Source: Oscillospiraceae bacterium (GTDB taxonomy: Bacteria > Bacillota > Clostridia > Oscillospirales > Oscillospiraceae). From it: a stretch of 12,154 nucleotides of DNA. A program made the translations under genes and the position numbers. The notes under the pieces were generated by a model, which saw only the letters and a list, made by a program, of their open reading frames with translations, did not search any database and was not told the origin of the DNA. The stretch covers positions 1-12,154 of the forward strand of contig JAISAA010000004.1 in NCBI GenBank assembly GCA_031266955.1, read 5' to 3'. Shown here piece by piece: positions 1-6,579 of the stretch (its first letter is position 1; the number at the start of each line of letters is the position of its first letter).

Positions 1-249
1 GTGGAGCCGTCGCGCATCACGCTCACGCGCGACTCGTGGTACGGCGGCGATATGGTGTTCGACGAGGCCGCCAAGCACCATTTTATCTATCAGACCCCGT
101 TCGGCTCTCTGACGATGGGAATAGACACGGAAAGCATCACGCGCGACCTCGGAGAGCACGGCGGCGGCCTTTTAATAAAATACGCGCTCGACGTGGAAAA
201 TGTCATCGTCAGCCGCAACAGCGTCAAAATAGACATAAAGCCCGCGTAA
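1..249 (+). CDS. DUF1934 (YwiB-like) beta-barrel protein, 3' part
   Basis: C-terminal 82 codons of a small DUF1934 protein, ending at TAA 247-249. The family is a calycin-like beta-barrel of about 140 residues with no settled biochemical role. The visible part has the expected pattern: a strand around TLTRDS, then TPFGSLTMGIDT, an acidic DLGEHGG turn, and a closing strand pair around YALDVENVIVSRN. The first codon here is GTG, but the protein would lack its N-terminal third, so I treat it as cut by the window edge rather than as a true start. DUF1934 genes are commonly found immediately upstream of argS in Clostridia and Bacilli, and that order is seen here with an 82-base gap. Family assignment is from remembered sequence pattern. 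Confidence 0.8.
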   Translation: MEPSRITLTRDSWYGGDMVFDEAAKHHFIYQTPFGSLTMGIDTESITRDLGEHGGGLLIKYALDVENVIVSRNSVKIDIKPA

Positions 250-255
250 GCCGCG

Positions 256-305
256 CGAATTTTGATTCGTCAAGTCGCCGGAACGGCGACCGGGCTGTAA
301 GCCCG
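256..305 (+). promoter_or_regulatory. Three consecutive hairpins in the argS leader
   Basis: Three perfect inverted repeats sit head to tail between the DUF1934 stop and the argS ribosome binding site. They are CGAAT/ATTCG (256-260 with 265-269, loop TTTG), GTCGCCG/CGGCGAC (274-280 with 284-290, loop GAA) and CGGGCT/AGCCCG (291-296 with 300-305, loop GTA). The last two abut with no gap and are followed by an A/T-rich stretch, not a run of T. They could form an RNA processing or stability element between the genes, a weak attenuator, or a short interspersed repeat. I see no sigma-A promoter in the gap, so argS is probably co-transcribed with the DUF1934 gene. Confidence 0.5.
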
Positions 306-331
306 CAAATAAAATCAGAGGTGCTGCACTT

Positions 332-2077
332 ATGATAAATATGAACACCCTCGCGAAGGACAAGATAAGCTCTATTCTCAAAAACGCGTTTTCAAAAGCG
401 GCTGCGGCGGGCTTGCTCGCGGACGCCGCCGGTTTTGATATAGCTTCGCTCACCGGCGCGGTCGAGGTCCCGCGCGACGCGAAAAACGGTGACTTCGCCG
501 CGACGCACGCCCTCGCGGCGGCGAAAAAGCTCGGCGTCCCCCCGCGCTCTCTCGCGGGCGTTTTGGCGGAAAATATCGAGCTCGACGGAACCTATTTCGG
601 CTCCGTTTCCGTCGCCGGGCCGGGCTTTATCAATTTCACGCTTTCGCAAAAATGGTACGCCGAGGCTCTGCGCGTCATAGAGAACGAGGGCGAAGCCTAC
701 GGCGCGTCGGACTCAGGCCGCGGGGAGCGCGTTATGATCGAATTCGTATCCGCCAATCCGACGGGGCCTATGACGATAGGCAACGCGCGCGGCGGCGTGC
801 TCGGGGACGCGTTAGCGTCGGTGCTCTCGCGCGCCGGGTACGACGTGCGCCGTGAATTTTACGTCAACGACGCGGGCAATCAGGTGGCGCTGTTCGGCAA
901 AAGCGTTGACGCGCGGTATATGCAGCTTGTGCTCGGCGAAAACGCCGTGGAATTCCCTGAAAAGGGCTATCAGGGCGAGGATATAAAGGAGCTCGCGAGG
1001 CTTATTTTTGACGAAAACGGCGATTCGCTCGCCGCACTGCCGGAGGAGGAGCGCGTCCGGCGCTTTATTGCCTTCGGCATCCCGCGCAACACTGAGAGGA
1101 TGAAGCTTGATTTGGAGCGGTACGGGATCAATTACGACACGTGGTTCCTCGAAAGCTCGCTGCACGCCTCCGGTTATGTGGACGAGACCGTTGAGCTTTT
1201 GATAAAAAGCGGCCTGACGTATGAAAAAGATGGCGCGCTCTGGCTCCGCAACACGGACTTCGGCGCGGAAAAGGACGAGGTGCTGCGCCGGTCAGACGGC
1301 TTTTATTCCTACGACGCCGTCGATATCGCTTACCACCGCAATAAATTCGCGGAGCGCGGCTTTGACCGCGTGATAAACGTGCTCGGCGCCGATCATCACG
1401 GCCACACGATACGCTTCGGCGCGACGATGTCCGCGCCCGCCCTGCGCGAGGCTCTCGGAATAAAAAACGGAAAGCTTGAATTCCGGCTTATGCAGATGGT
1501 GCGGCTGACGCGCGGCGGCGAGACCGTTAAGGTCTCAAAGCGCACGGGCAAGGCGATAACGCTCAGCGATCTGCTGGACGAAATATCCGTTGACGCGTGC
1601 CGCTTTTTCTTCAACGCGAAGCCGGACAACCACCTCGAATTCGACCTCGACCTCGCCATCCGGCAGGACAGCGAAAACCCCGTGTACTACGTGCAATACG
1701 CCCACGCGAGGATTTGCAGCCTCATCCGCGCGCTGGCCGCCGAGGGCTTTGCCGTGAAAAGCGTCGCGGAGCTGGAAGCCGCGCCGTCCGGCGCGCAATT
1801 ATCAGCCCTTTCTGGCGAGTTTGAGAAAGAACTGATAAAGCAATTGGCGCTGCTGCCTGACGAGCTCGCGCTCGCCGCGCGGGAGCTTGACCCGTCGCGC
1901 GTCAATCGCTACGTAACGGAGCTCGCGACGCGCTTTCACAAATTCTACACCGCCTGCCGCATAAAGGGCGAGGTGCCCGACATCCTCTCCGCGCGCCTGA
2001 AGCTCGCCGACCTGACGCGCGGCGTGATAAAAAACTGCCTCACGATAACAGGCGTCTCCGCTCCCGAAAAAATGTGA
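332..2077 (+). CDS. argS: Arginyl-tRNA synthetase (class I)
   Basis: Charges tRNA-Arg with arginine in the cytoplasm (EC 6.1.1.19). Its 581 residues are within the normal range. The N-terminal additional domain covers roughly residues 1-110. The catalytic Rossmann fold starts at EFVSANPTGP, and the HIGH signature follows as T148-I-G-N151 then ARGG, so the first histidine is replaced by threonine. The KMSKR signature reads K400-V-S-K-R404 followed by TGKAITLSDLL. FFFNAKPDNHLEFDLDLA and the C-terminal anticodon-binding DALR domain (about 460-581) are typical, as is the final SAPEKM with a terminal Met. The start is ATG 332 with AGAGG at 317-321, ten bases upstream; ATG 341 is a possible alternative. 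The threonine at the HIGH motif is the only odd point and may be lineage-specific, since related ArgRS vary here. Confidence 0.97.
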   Translation: MINMNTLAKDKISSILKNAFSKAAAAGLLADAAGFDIASLTGAVEVPRDAKNGDFAATHALAAAKKLGVPPRSLAGVLAENIELDGTYFGSVSVAGPGFINFTLSQKWYAEALRVIENEGEAYGASDSGRGERVMIEFVSANPTGPMTIGNARGGVLGDALASVLSRAGYDVRREFYVNDAGNQVALFGKSVDARYMQLVLGENAVEFPEKGYQGEDIKELARLIFDENGDSLAALPEEERVRRFIAFGIPRNTERMKLDLERYGINYDTWFLESSLHASGYVDETVELLIKSGLTYEKDGALWLRNTDFGAEKDEVLRRSDGFYSYDAVDIAYHRNKFAERGFDRVINVLGADHHGHTIRFGATMSAPALREALGIKNGKLEFRLMQMVRLTRGGETVKVSKRTGKAITLSDLLDEISVDACRFFFNAKPDNHLEFDLDLAIRQDSENPVYYVQYAHARICSLIRALAAEGFAVKSVAELEAAPSGAQLSALSGEFEKELIKQLALLPDELALAARELDPSRVNRYVTELATRFHKFYTACRIKGEVPDILSARLKLADLTRGVIKNCLTITGVSAPEKM

Positions 2078-2079
2078 GC

Positions 2080-2135
2080 CGCGCGGGGAACGCGCTGACG
2101 CGCGACGTCGCCGCGAACGCGGCGTTCCCCGTGCG
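2080..2135 (+). terminator. Strong stem-loop after argS (possible terminator)
   Basis: The arms 2080-2093 and 2122-2135 pair over 14 positions with a single G-T pair (core GGGGAACGC with GCGTTCCCC). The loop of 28 bases contains its own 10-base palindrome, GCGACGTCGC (2102-2111). The stem starts three bases after the argS stop codon. No T-run follows, so termination may be imperfect, or the stem may protect the 3' end. Confidence 0.55.
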
Positions 2136-2203
2136 CGCACGCACGTTAAATAAATCACACGTCAGAATTCAGCACGTTGCGCTCCATATTAAAGCCAAAG
2201 ACA

Positions 2204-2232
2204 TTGCATTTTACGGGGCTTTGATGTATACT
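2204..2232 (+). promoter_or_regulatory. Sigma-A promoter for the first MNT-HEPN module
   Basis: TTGCAT (2204-2209), a 17-base spacer and TATACT (2227-2232), with an upstream TG at 2222-2223. The surrounding 2197-2240 is closely similar to 5890-5933 in front of the Phd-ParE module. Transcription would begin near 2239, leaving a leader of about 35 bases before the chosen start codon. Confidence 0.75.
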
Positions 2233-2272
2233 CACACCATCGGCGGAGGTGCGGCGGAAAGGGGGCGTTTTT

Positions 2273-2599
2273 GTGACGGCGCAAGCGCGAAATGAACTGA
2301 ACAGCATAGTTAAAGCGATTGCGGACACAGGAATGGCGTCAAAAATCATTCTTTTCGGCTCTATGGCGCGCGGCGAGGAAACGCCTGAAAGCGATATCGA
2401 TCTGTGCGTTTTAACGCCGATCACAGACCGAAGACCGCTCGATATTTCAATAGACCTGCGCCGCAAGCTCTTTCATGTAAAGAATATGCCGCTTGACTTA
2501 TTGACTTACAATCAAGACAAATTCGAGGAACACGCCGCCTCGCCTGCCTCATTCGCGCACTTGATCAACACGGAGGGGGTGGTGGTGTATGAGCGATAG
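2273..2599 (+). CDS. MNT-type minimal nucleotidyltransferase (antitoxin-like)
   Basis: A 108-residue stand-alone nucleotidyltransferase of the pol-beta superfamily (MNT/MntA type). The signature GSX10DXD is complete: G29-S30, ten residues, D41-I-D43, in the stretch FGSMARGEETPESDIDL. A third carboxylate is probably D75 in PLDLLTY. In characterised pairs this enzyme transfers AMP to the partner HEPN protein and neutralises it; that role here is inferred. I chose the GTG at 2273 because AAAGGGGG (2258-2265) lies seven bases before it and the remaining N-terminus matches the family. The frame stays open to GTG 2249, which overlaps a GGAGGT and adds eight basic, non-conserved residues. The 3' end overlaps the HEPN gene by 11 bases, which suggests translational coupling. 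Confidence 0.85.
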   Translation: MTAQARNELNSIVKAIADTGMASKIILFGSMARGEETPESDIDLCVLTPITDRRPLDISIDLRRKLFHVKNMPLDLLTYNQDKFEEHAASPASFAHLINTEGVVVYER

Positions 2600-2999
2600 C
2601 TTGCATATTTCGAGGTGGATCAGCTTCGCGCAAAGGGATTATGATACCGCTGAAAAAATGTCTATCCTGCACCGCCCCGTACCGCTTGAAATAGTGTGTT
2701 TCTTATGTCAGCAAAGCGCGGAAAAAATACTTAAAGCGTATACAATCGCGCAAAACGGGCCGCTATTGAAAACGCACGATTTAGAAAGTGTACTGAAAAT
2801 ATGTATGAAATACGACGATCGTTTTTCAAGGTTTGAAGATATTTGCCCCGTATTGACCGAATACGCCACCGCGACAAGGTATCCTGCCGACGAGGATTTT
2901 ATCACCGAGCAAGATATGAAAATCGCGCTCGAAAACGCGCGTGAAATTTTGAATTTTACCAAGGCGCGGGTTTTGGAAATTACAGAAAAGGACCAATAA
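2589..2999 (+). CDS. HEPN domain protein (PF05168 type), partner of MNT
   Basis: A 136-residue all-helical HEPN protein. The family pattern is visible: W10-x-x-FAQRDYDTAEK near the start, C40-QQSAEKILKA50, the H63-DLESVL helix, and T96-RYP99 followed by acidic residues. The canonical RNase motif Rx4-6H of active HEPN toxins is not evident; after R97 comes YPADEDF with no histidine. It may therefore be an MNT-dependent binding or regulatory HEPN rather than a ribonuclease. Start ATG 2589 follows GGAGG at 2572-2576, inside the upstream gene. The pair forms a compact operon with its own promoter and a terminator at 3072-3101. Toxin or defence function is inferred from family context only. Confidence 0.82.
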   Translation: MSDSLHISRWISFAQRDYDTAEKMSILHRPVPLEIVCFLCQQSAEKILKAYTIAQNGPLLKTHDLESVLKICMKYDDRFSRFEDICPVLTEYATATRYPADEDFITEQDMKIALENAREILNFTKARVLEITEKDQ

Positions 3000-3071
3000 C
3001 AGCGCGTTTGTTGTGTTTACAAAAATTTATAATTGTTTTTTGGGCGGCAGTATCAGCGAAATCATGCTTGG

Positions 3072-3101
3072 GACGGCTTGCCGCGCCGTCGGCTATTTTT
3101 T
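3072..3101 (+). terminator. Intrinsic terminator of the first MNT-HEPN operon
   Basis: GACGGC (3072-3077) pairs with GCCGTC (3085-3090) around a seven-base loop, followed by GGCTA and six T (3096-3101). It is oriented for the plus strand, 72 bases after the HEPN stop. It overlaps the last codons of the convergent minus-strand gene, whose stop is at 3093-3095. Confidence 0.65.
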
Positions 3102-3755
3102 CGCTCGGCTTTTCGCCAACAGTATAATGGCGAGCGCGGCTGAAAGAAGCTCGGCCAGCACTACCGAAACGACTATGCCTATTCGCCACAAGCTTATACA
3201 TAGTATCGCTGTTACTATGAGTACAACAACCTTAAATGAACAGAGTAAAACAAAGTGCTTTCGTTTTCTGATGTTAATCAGATAAAAGCCCATCGCCAAG
3301 TTGAACGAGAGAAACGGTATCGTAATTATTGCCGGTGTTCTCATATAGTGTACGTATATTAAAAATTCTTCGTCAAATCCCATCAAACGTAAACTCGGGA
3401 GCATAATAAAATAAATGATGATCGCCGCACCGATGCTAAACGAAATTTCCGAGATTATAAATCTACTTAACCTTTGTCCAGCCCGTTGTAGAAAAAAATT
3501 TTCGCTGCTCACAACAATACAAGCGACAAACAAAAACAGAAAAAACAGACAGGTCAAAATAATTTGATCGACATAACCGTAGTATCCGGCAAAGCGTCTG
3601 ACTGCGAGTAAACATATAAGCCACACTGCGAATGTTCCTATGCTATGCCACGCCAGCTTCGCGCGCAAGCTCGGCGCCGTCACCATTTCCGCGCCGCATT
3701 CGCGGCAAAATTCCGCCGTTTCCGATCGATAGCTGCACTTGGGGCATATTTTCAT
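3093..3755 (-). CDS. Zinc-ribbon protein with six predicted membrane segments
   Basis: 220 residues, function unknown. The N-terminus is a zinc ribbon with C4-x2-C7 and C17-x2-C20 (CPKC, CREC). Six hydrophobic stretches follow at about 36-52, 63-83, 100-120, 138-160, 168-188 and 191-214, and the tail is basic (SRAKK). The cytoplasmic ribbon would sit in front of a membrane domain that I cannot place in a transporter family. Its start is supported by AAAGGAG (minus strand, 3767-3773), 11 bases before ATG 3755, close to the preceding gene's stop. It is the last gene of the three-gene zinc-ribbon operon. Base composition is more A/T-rich than argS or the symporter, which suggests accessory DNA. 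Confidence 0.75.
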   Translation of the reverse strand: MKICPKCSYRSETAEFCRECGAEMVTAPSLRAKLAWHSIGTFAVWLICLLAVRRFAGYYGYVDQIILTCLFFLFLFVACIVVSSENFFLQRAGQRLSRFIISEISFSIGAAIIIYFIMLPSLRLMGFDEEFLIYVHYMRTPAIITIPFLSFNLAMGFYLINIRKRKHFVLLCSFKVVVLIVTAILCISLWRIGIVVSVVLAELLSAALAIILLAKSRAKK

Positions 3756-3775
3756 ATCGCTTTACGCTCCTTTAT

Positions 3776-5065
3776 CTAAGATTCGGCAACTTTTGTATAA
3801 TCGCGCGGATGGTTAACCCCGTTTATGTATTGCGTCATGTCCGTTACCGTGAGCGTTTCTCCATCAGCGCTGATACTGAAACGGTATTCGCCCAGAATAA
3901 TCGTTGTGCCAAGTAGTCCGGATGTGTAGATCGTGAGTTTACTGTCTTCCGCTTCATATGTGCAATGGTTGATAAAGTTTTCCATCCTCACGTCAAGATT
4001 TTCGCCGTCAATAAAAATAAGCTGCTTACCTATGCTGGTATTATGACCTGTTCCGAATGGATCGTCTATGTAACTTTCAAGCCATTTCCCAATCAACTGC
4101 TCTTTCGCGCGTTCCTGCATCTGTGCCAGTTGCGCGTCGCATTCGGCGGATTTGGCTGACGCGTCCGCATAATCGGGGATGCTGTCATATAATGCTTTCG
4201 CTTGCGCGTATGCGCCATCGCTGAATAAGGCACCGGCATGGACGTAATCACATTCGTTTATCTTAGCGACCGAATCGGAGTAACCACCCAACTCAATAAA
4301 CAGCTCTTTTGCGTACTCATAGTCTCCGTTATTCATTATATTAATTGCAATACGGTAATCGCACTCGGCGACCATAGATGCCGAATCTTTGTAATTCCCC
4401 AGAGCGGCAAATATGTCCTTAGCCGCCGAATAATCGCCCTTATTCATCAGATTGTTCGCGCGCCGATATTCCCAATAGCCGGGTTCAAGCTTATCAGCGG
4501 CGTCGCGATAATCGCCCAGTTCCTGAAATATGCTTCTCGCTTCCACCAGCCCCTCTTCATTATCTGCATATTCTTCTAACTCGGCCGCGTACCGATACGC
4601 GCTCTCTTTTGCCATTTCGTCGGAATTGGCGTACGGTTCCAAGTCCTTGAATTCGTTCCACGCCGCCTTATAATCGCCGCGCAAGAAATCGACGTGCGCA
4701 TCGTAATACGGGCGAAGAATGTACACGTCTTTATAGTCCGACCTTAATTTCTGGATAGTCTCGTATGCGCTTACGTAGTCTTTATTCGCAAAGTGCCGGA
4801 CAGCCTTTTTATAGATGTTTGCGGGCAGGGACGATAGAACTGCCGGTATTGTGATAGCAAGGATCAGCACTATCACACCGGCGGCGATGAGCTTTGCCCG
4901 GTTGGGCAAGCGCAGCAAATAACGTCTGAAGCTCGCTTCGTTGCCGCTTGCGCTCCCGGTTGTGTCGGCGGAGTCCTCGGGCGGCTGTAATTTCGCGCCG
5001 CAAACGCTGCAAAAGGGCGCGGCTTGAACCGTATGTCCGCACGACAGGCATTGTTTTGTACTCAT
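3776..5065 (-). CDS. Membrane-anchored zinc-ribbon protein with TPR-like repeats
   Basis: 429 residues. Order of parts: zinc ribbon with C6-x2-C9 and C19-x2-C22; a flexible acidic/serine-rich linker (about 28-44); one membrane segment at about 58-80; a helical repeat region at about 84-315; and a beta-rich C-terminal domain at about 322-429 beginning IGKWLESYIDD and including YRFSISADGETLTVTD. The repeats follow a pattern like GDYxxAxxxFxxLGxYxDS, then xxxECDY, seen best around 210-235, 247-272 and 284-309. The C-terminal part resembles lipocalin-like modules of secreted Firmicute proteins. The repeats and C-terminal domain are probably outside the cell and the ribbon inside. The start has AAGGAG nine to ten bases upstream. 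It lies 37 bases after the PH-domain gene and 20 before the six-helix gene. Function unknown. Confidence 0.8.
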   Translation of the reverse strand: MSTKQCLSCGHTVQAAPFCSVCGAKLQPPEDSADTTGSASGNEASFRRYLLRLPNRAKLIAAGVIVLILAITIPAVLSSLPANIYKKAVRHFANKDYVSAYETIQKLRSDYKDVYILRPYYDAHVDFLRGDYKAAWNEFKDLEPYANSDEMAKESAYRYAAELEEYADNEEGLVEARSIFQELGDYRDAADKLEPGYWEYRRANNLMNKGDYSAAKDIFAALGNYKDSASMVAECDYRIAINIMNNGDYEYAKELFIELGGYSDSVAKINECDYVHAGALFSDGAYAQAKALYDSIPDYADASAKSAECDAQLAQMQERAKEQLIGKWLESYIDDPFGTGHNTSIGKQLIFIDGENLDVRMENFINHCTYEAEDSKLTIYTSGLLGTTIILGEYRFSISADGETLTVTDMTQYINGVNHPRDYTKVAES

Positions 5066-5102
5066 GTTTGGTATTCTCCTTATATTATTTCGGTGTCAGC
5101 TA

Positions 5103-5846
5103 CTATTCGGCCCCCGTCCAGTCCGCCGTGCCGTAATCGCCCATGCGCTGCAAGTCGCTGACGAGTGCGCCGAGCTCCAGCATCATAGCGTCCGTTGCCG
5201 CCGTCGGGGCCGCCGTTACTGTGAACACCGCCCCGTTGCCGCCAAAGCCGCCGTAGCCCTCGCCTATCGCTATGGGCGAGCCGTTCGCTTTGGACGAGTA
5301 CACTTTGAGAAAGAACATTTTGCGGTAGCAGGTTATGAGCAGGATCACGGCGAGGATGAGCAGTATAACGGCCAGCGGCGTCGGCAATATCTGAATCTTG
5401 ATAAATGAATCGCTCGCCGTTTGCGTCAGCGCCCAAATTGAGACGCAAGCCATAACGAGCGCGGCGATCAACTGCGCGACTTTAAGCCTGCCGCCGTAAA
5501 ACGTGCTGAGCCCGGACACGGAGTCGAGCTGCACCTCGTCCACTATCCGGCTGCCGGCGGCGTAGCCGTGAAATATGACCCGCCGGTTCGTCACGGACAG
5601 ATAGCCGTCGCAGGACGGGAACCGGAGCTTGGAGCAGTGATAAGTCTTTACGACCTTTTCCTCCTTTGCCAGAACAGGCGAGGTTCCGCCGCCCGCCCTG
5701 CCGGAGCCTGAGCGGGCGGAAGACGCGCCCGCCGCGCCGGGCTGTACCGATTGCCGCGCGGCCTGCTTCGCCGGATTCGACGCGCCGCATTTGGTGCAGA
5801 AACTTTCCGTGTCGTTGATTTGTGTGCCGCATTTTTCGCAGAACAT
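5103..5846 (-). CDS. Zinc-ribbon protein with PH-like domain and two membrane segments
   Basis: 247 residues, first gene of the minus-strand zinc-ribbon operon. C3-x2-C6 and C17-x2-C20 form the N-terminal ribbon (MFCEKCG, FCTKCG). A low-complexity Ala/Gly/Ser/Arg linker covers about 28-58. A bacterial PH/GRAM-like module lies at about 66-118 (GYLSVTNRRVIFHGY, then DEVQLDSVSGLSTFYGG). Two hydrophobic segments are at about 121-141 and 153-173, and a Gly/Ala-rich tail ends in an acidic patch. PH-like modules of this type usually act at the membrane face; the ligand is unknown. Start ATG 5846 is preceded by AGGAGGT. The gene is divergent from the Phd-ParE module with 113 bases between start codons. 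Confidence 0.8.
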   Translation of the reverse strand: MFCEKCGTQINDTESFCTKCGASNPAKQAARQSVQPGAAGASSARSGSGRAGGGTSPVLAKEEKVVKTYHCSKLRFPSCDGYLSVTNRRVIFHGYAAGSRIVDEVQLDSVSGLSTFYGGRLKVAQLIAALVMACVSIWALTQTASDSFIKIQILPTPLAVILLILAVILLITCYRKMFFLKVYSSKANGSPIAIGEGYGGFGGNGAVFTVTAAPTAATDAMMLELGALVSDLQRMGDYGTADWTGAE

Positions 5847-5895
5847 TTGAATACCTCCTGAGGTTTGATTTTGAAAAGCTTCTTAAATAAAGACG

Positions 5896-5924
5896 TTGAA
5901 TTTTACGAAAATATGATGTATACT
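5896..5924 (+). promoter_or_regulatory. Sigma-A promoter for the Phd-ParE module, with possible operator
   Basis: TTGAAT (5896-5901), 17-base spacer, TATACT (5919-5924), with an upstream TG at 5914-5915. The block 5890-5933 closely matches 2197-2240. GTAT-ACTCA-ATAC (5918-5930), within an imperfect palindrome spanning about 5913-5933, overlaps the -10. Phd/YefM antitoxins usually repress their own promoter, so this is a plausible operator. The promoter call is firm; the operator is tentative. Confidence 0.75.
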
Positions 5925-5927
5925 CAA
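5900..5927 (-). promoter_or_regulatory. Candidate promoter of the zinc-ribbon operon
   Basis: Reading the minus strand, TTGAGT (5927-5922), a 16-base spacer and TAAAAT (5905-5900) precede the AGGAGGT and ATG of the PH-domain gene by a short leader. It lies almost entirely on top of the divergent Phd-ParE promoter, so the two could not be occupied by RNA polymerase at once. Confidence 0.4.
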
Positions 5928-5959
5928 TACCATTACGGAGTGACGGAGGTGCAAACAGT

Positions 5960-6226
5960 ATGCCAAACATTAAACCGGTTTCAGACCTGCGGAACTATGG
6001 AGAAGTATTGCGTCACGTAGCCATAGGCTCTCCGGTGTTCCTGACAAAGAACGGTCAGGGCCGATATGCTGTTATGGATATCGAAGAATACGGTGAATAT
6101 GAAAAGCTTTTGGCGTGGCGGAAGCTGAAATCGGAATTGGACGAGGGGCGGTGCTCCGGAGAGGAAAACGGATGGCTTTCCGCCGCCGAGGTAAGAGCGC
6201 ATTTCGGGGAGCGGCGCGGTGGCTGA
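5960..6226 (+). CDS. Phd/YefM-family antitoxin
   Basis: 88 residues. The N-terminal DNA-binding part has the Phd/YefM pattern: IKPVSDLRNY (beta strand then helix), VAIGSPVFLTKNGQGRYAVMDIEEY, then an acidic, probably disordered C-terminal half (ELDEGRCSGEENGWLSAAEV) that would wrap the toxin. Start ATG 5960 follows GGAGG at 5945-5949 with ten-base spacing. The end overlaps the toxin start by eight bases. Known antitoxins of this family neutralise a RelE/ParE-type partner and repress the shared promoter; the overlapping palindrome at 5913-5933 fits this. Confidence 0.88.
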   Translation: MPNIKPVSDLRNYGEVLRHVAIGSPVFLTKNGQGRYAVMDIEEYGEYEKLLAWRKLKSELDEGRCSGEENGWLSAAEVRAHFGERRGG

Positions 6227-6551
6227 AATTAAATACTCCGCAGCGGCGTTGAACGATTTAGATCAGATATTCAACTATATCGCGGAGACTTTGAAAAACC
6301 CGGCGGCGGCTTTGAATACGGTCAATAAAATTCAGGATGCCATTGACACGCTTGCCGATTTTCCGCTTATCGGTACTCCGCTGGCTTCAACCGCCGAAAT
6401 GGATACGGATTATCGCTTTCTTGTGAGCGGAAATTATCTCGCGTTTTACCGTCCGTCGGGCGGCGATGTATTGCTCGACCGAATACTCTACGGCAGACGC
6501 GATTATCTCGCGATACTGTTCGGGGATTTGCCGCATAGCGAGGCTGAATAA
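6219..6551 (+). CDS. RelE/ParE-family toxin
   Basis: 110 residues of the plasmid-stabilisation (RelE/ParE) superfamily. Diagnostic stretches are IKYSAAALNDLDQIFNYI, LADFPLIGTPLA, TDYRFLVSGNYLAFYR and DRILYGRRDYLAILFG. The YGRRDYL ending is typical of a common Firmicute ParE group. Members either poison DNA gyrase (ParE) or cut mRNA on the ribosome (RelE); the sequence alone does not decide which. Translation starts at GTG 6219, with GGGGAG at 6206-6211, seven bases upstream and inside the antitoxin gene. The gene appears full length and intact. Confidence 0.9.
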   Translation: MAEIKYSAAALNDLDQIFNYIAETLKNPAAALNTVNKIQDAIDTLADFPLIGTPLASTAEMDTDYRFLVSGNYLAFYRPSGGDVLLDRILYGRRDYLAILFGDLPHSEAE

Positions 6552-6579
6552 CGGCGGGATGTGGCGGCCCTCTTTCGCC

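Noticed and set aside
2074..2295. 73-residue plus-strand frame overlapping the argS end
   Set aside because: It crosses the argS stem-loop and the promoter at 2204-2232, has no ribosome binding site, and its sequence resembles no family.
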